Below the pieces are notes generated by a model. The model saw only the letters and a program-made list of their open reading frames with translations. It was not told where the DNA came from and did not search any database. 55,399 bases of DNA from Oscillatoria salina IIICB1 (GTDB lineage Bacteria > Cyanobacteriota > Cyanobacteriia > Cyanobacteriales > SIO1D9): the NCBI RefSeq assembly GCF_020144665.1, contig NZ_JAAHBQ010000039.1, positions 1 through 55,399 of the forward strand, given 5' to 3'. This document shows positions 55,360 through 55,399 of the stretch, in pieces. Numbering within the stretch: the stretch's first letter is position 1; the number at the start of each line of letters is the position of its first letter. Position numbers and translations under genes: made by a program.

Positions 55360-55399
55360 CATTTATTGTTAACTGGTAATAAATCGAGAGATGTTGTAT

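Overview
The window is a chromosomal segment of a cyanobacterium, probably a filamentous or colonial, polysaccharide-producing one. The evidence is the very frequent HIP1 octamer (GCGATCGC), families that are largely cyanobacterial (DUF2301, DUF3172, DUF1802, the AMIN protein, a 53-residue small protein), a PEP-CTERM integral membrane protein, and STRR-type heptamer arrays (CCCCAGT/CCCCAAT, CAGTTAT and others) in many intergenic gaps. I saw no rRNA, tRNA, CRISPR array, prophage or intact transposase.

Left part (1-11.4 kb): the 3' half of an mscS-type channel gene broken by a palindromic repeat; recX; a very large hybrid histidine kinase whose N-terminus has the ethylene-receptor copper-site signature; a two-pore-helix K+ channel; a REC-HK-REC kinase; the split remains of another histidine kinase (8.75-9.35 kb); a small conserved protein; a BioD-like/DRTGG protein; and an FHA protein.

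Middle (12-39 kb): a 1739-residue extracellular-type protein (Calx-beta-like and malectin modules, beta-propeller, TIG end) with a recent internal tandem duplication of about 795 bp, then thiO, then a long exopolysaccharide region. That region holds a Wzz-type chain-length protein, five GT2 glycosyltransferases (three of them tandem paralogues separated by STRR arrays), a Wzx-like flippase, two GT-C-like membrane proteins, a Wzy/ligase-like protein translationally coupled to a secreted GH5 glycosidase, an asparagine synthase and a WecG/TagA/CpsF glycosyltransferase. Together these cover sugar transfer, flipping, polymerisation, length control and trimming of a surface polysaccharide.

Right part (37-55 kb): mostly housekeeping or conserved genes: nucleoside phosphorylase, the PEP-CTERM VIT/VWA membrane protein, lipid kinase, SAM hydrolase (DUF62), a molybdopterin oxidoreductase, ribosomal protein L32, thioesterase, ABC-2 permease, an FHA-GAF-adenylate cyclase, an AMIN protein, a PAS histidine kinase, an aldo/keto reductase and DUF1802. 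Three small genes (44030-44191, 45142-45318, 47758-47877) encode fewer than 60 residues.

The main observations for follow-up are the ethylene-receptor-like phosphorelay kinase, the inversion-split kinase remnant, the recently duplicated malectin/Calx-beta protein, a four-unit 68-bp repeat joining two convergent stop codons, and the general way short repeats sit against or inside gene ends here. I found no clearly new multi-gene system. The GH5-polymerase pair inside the polysaccharide region is the best candidate for an undescribed functional unit.
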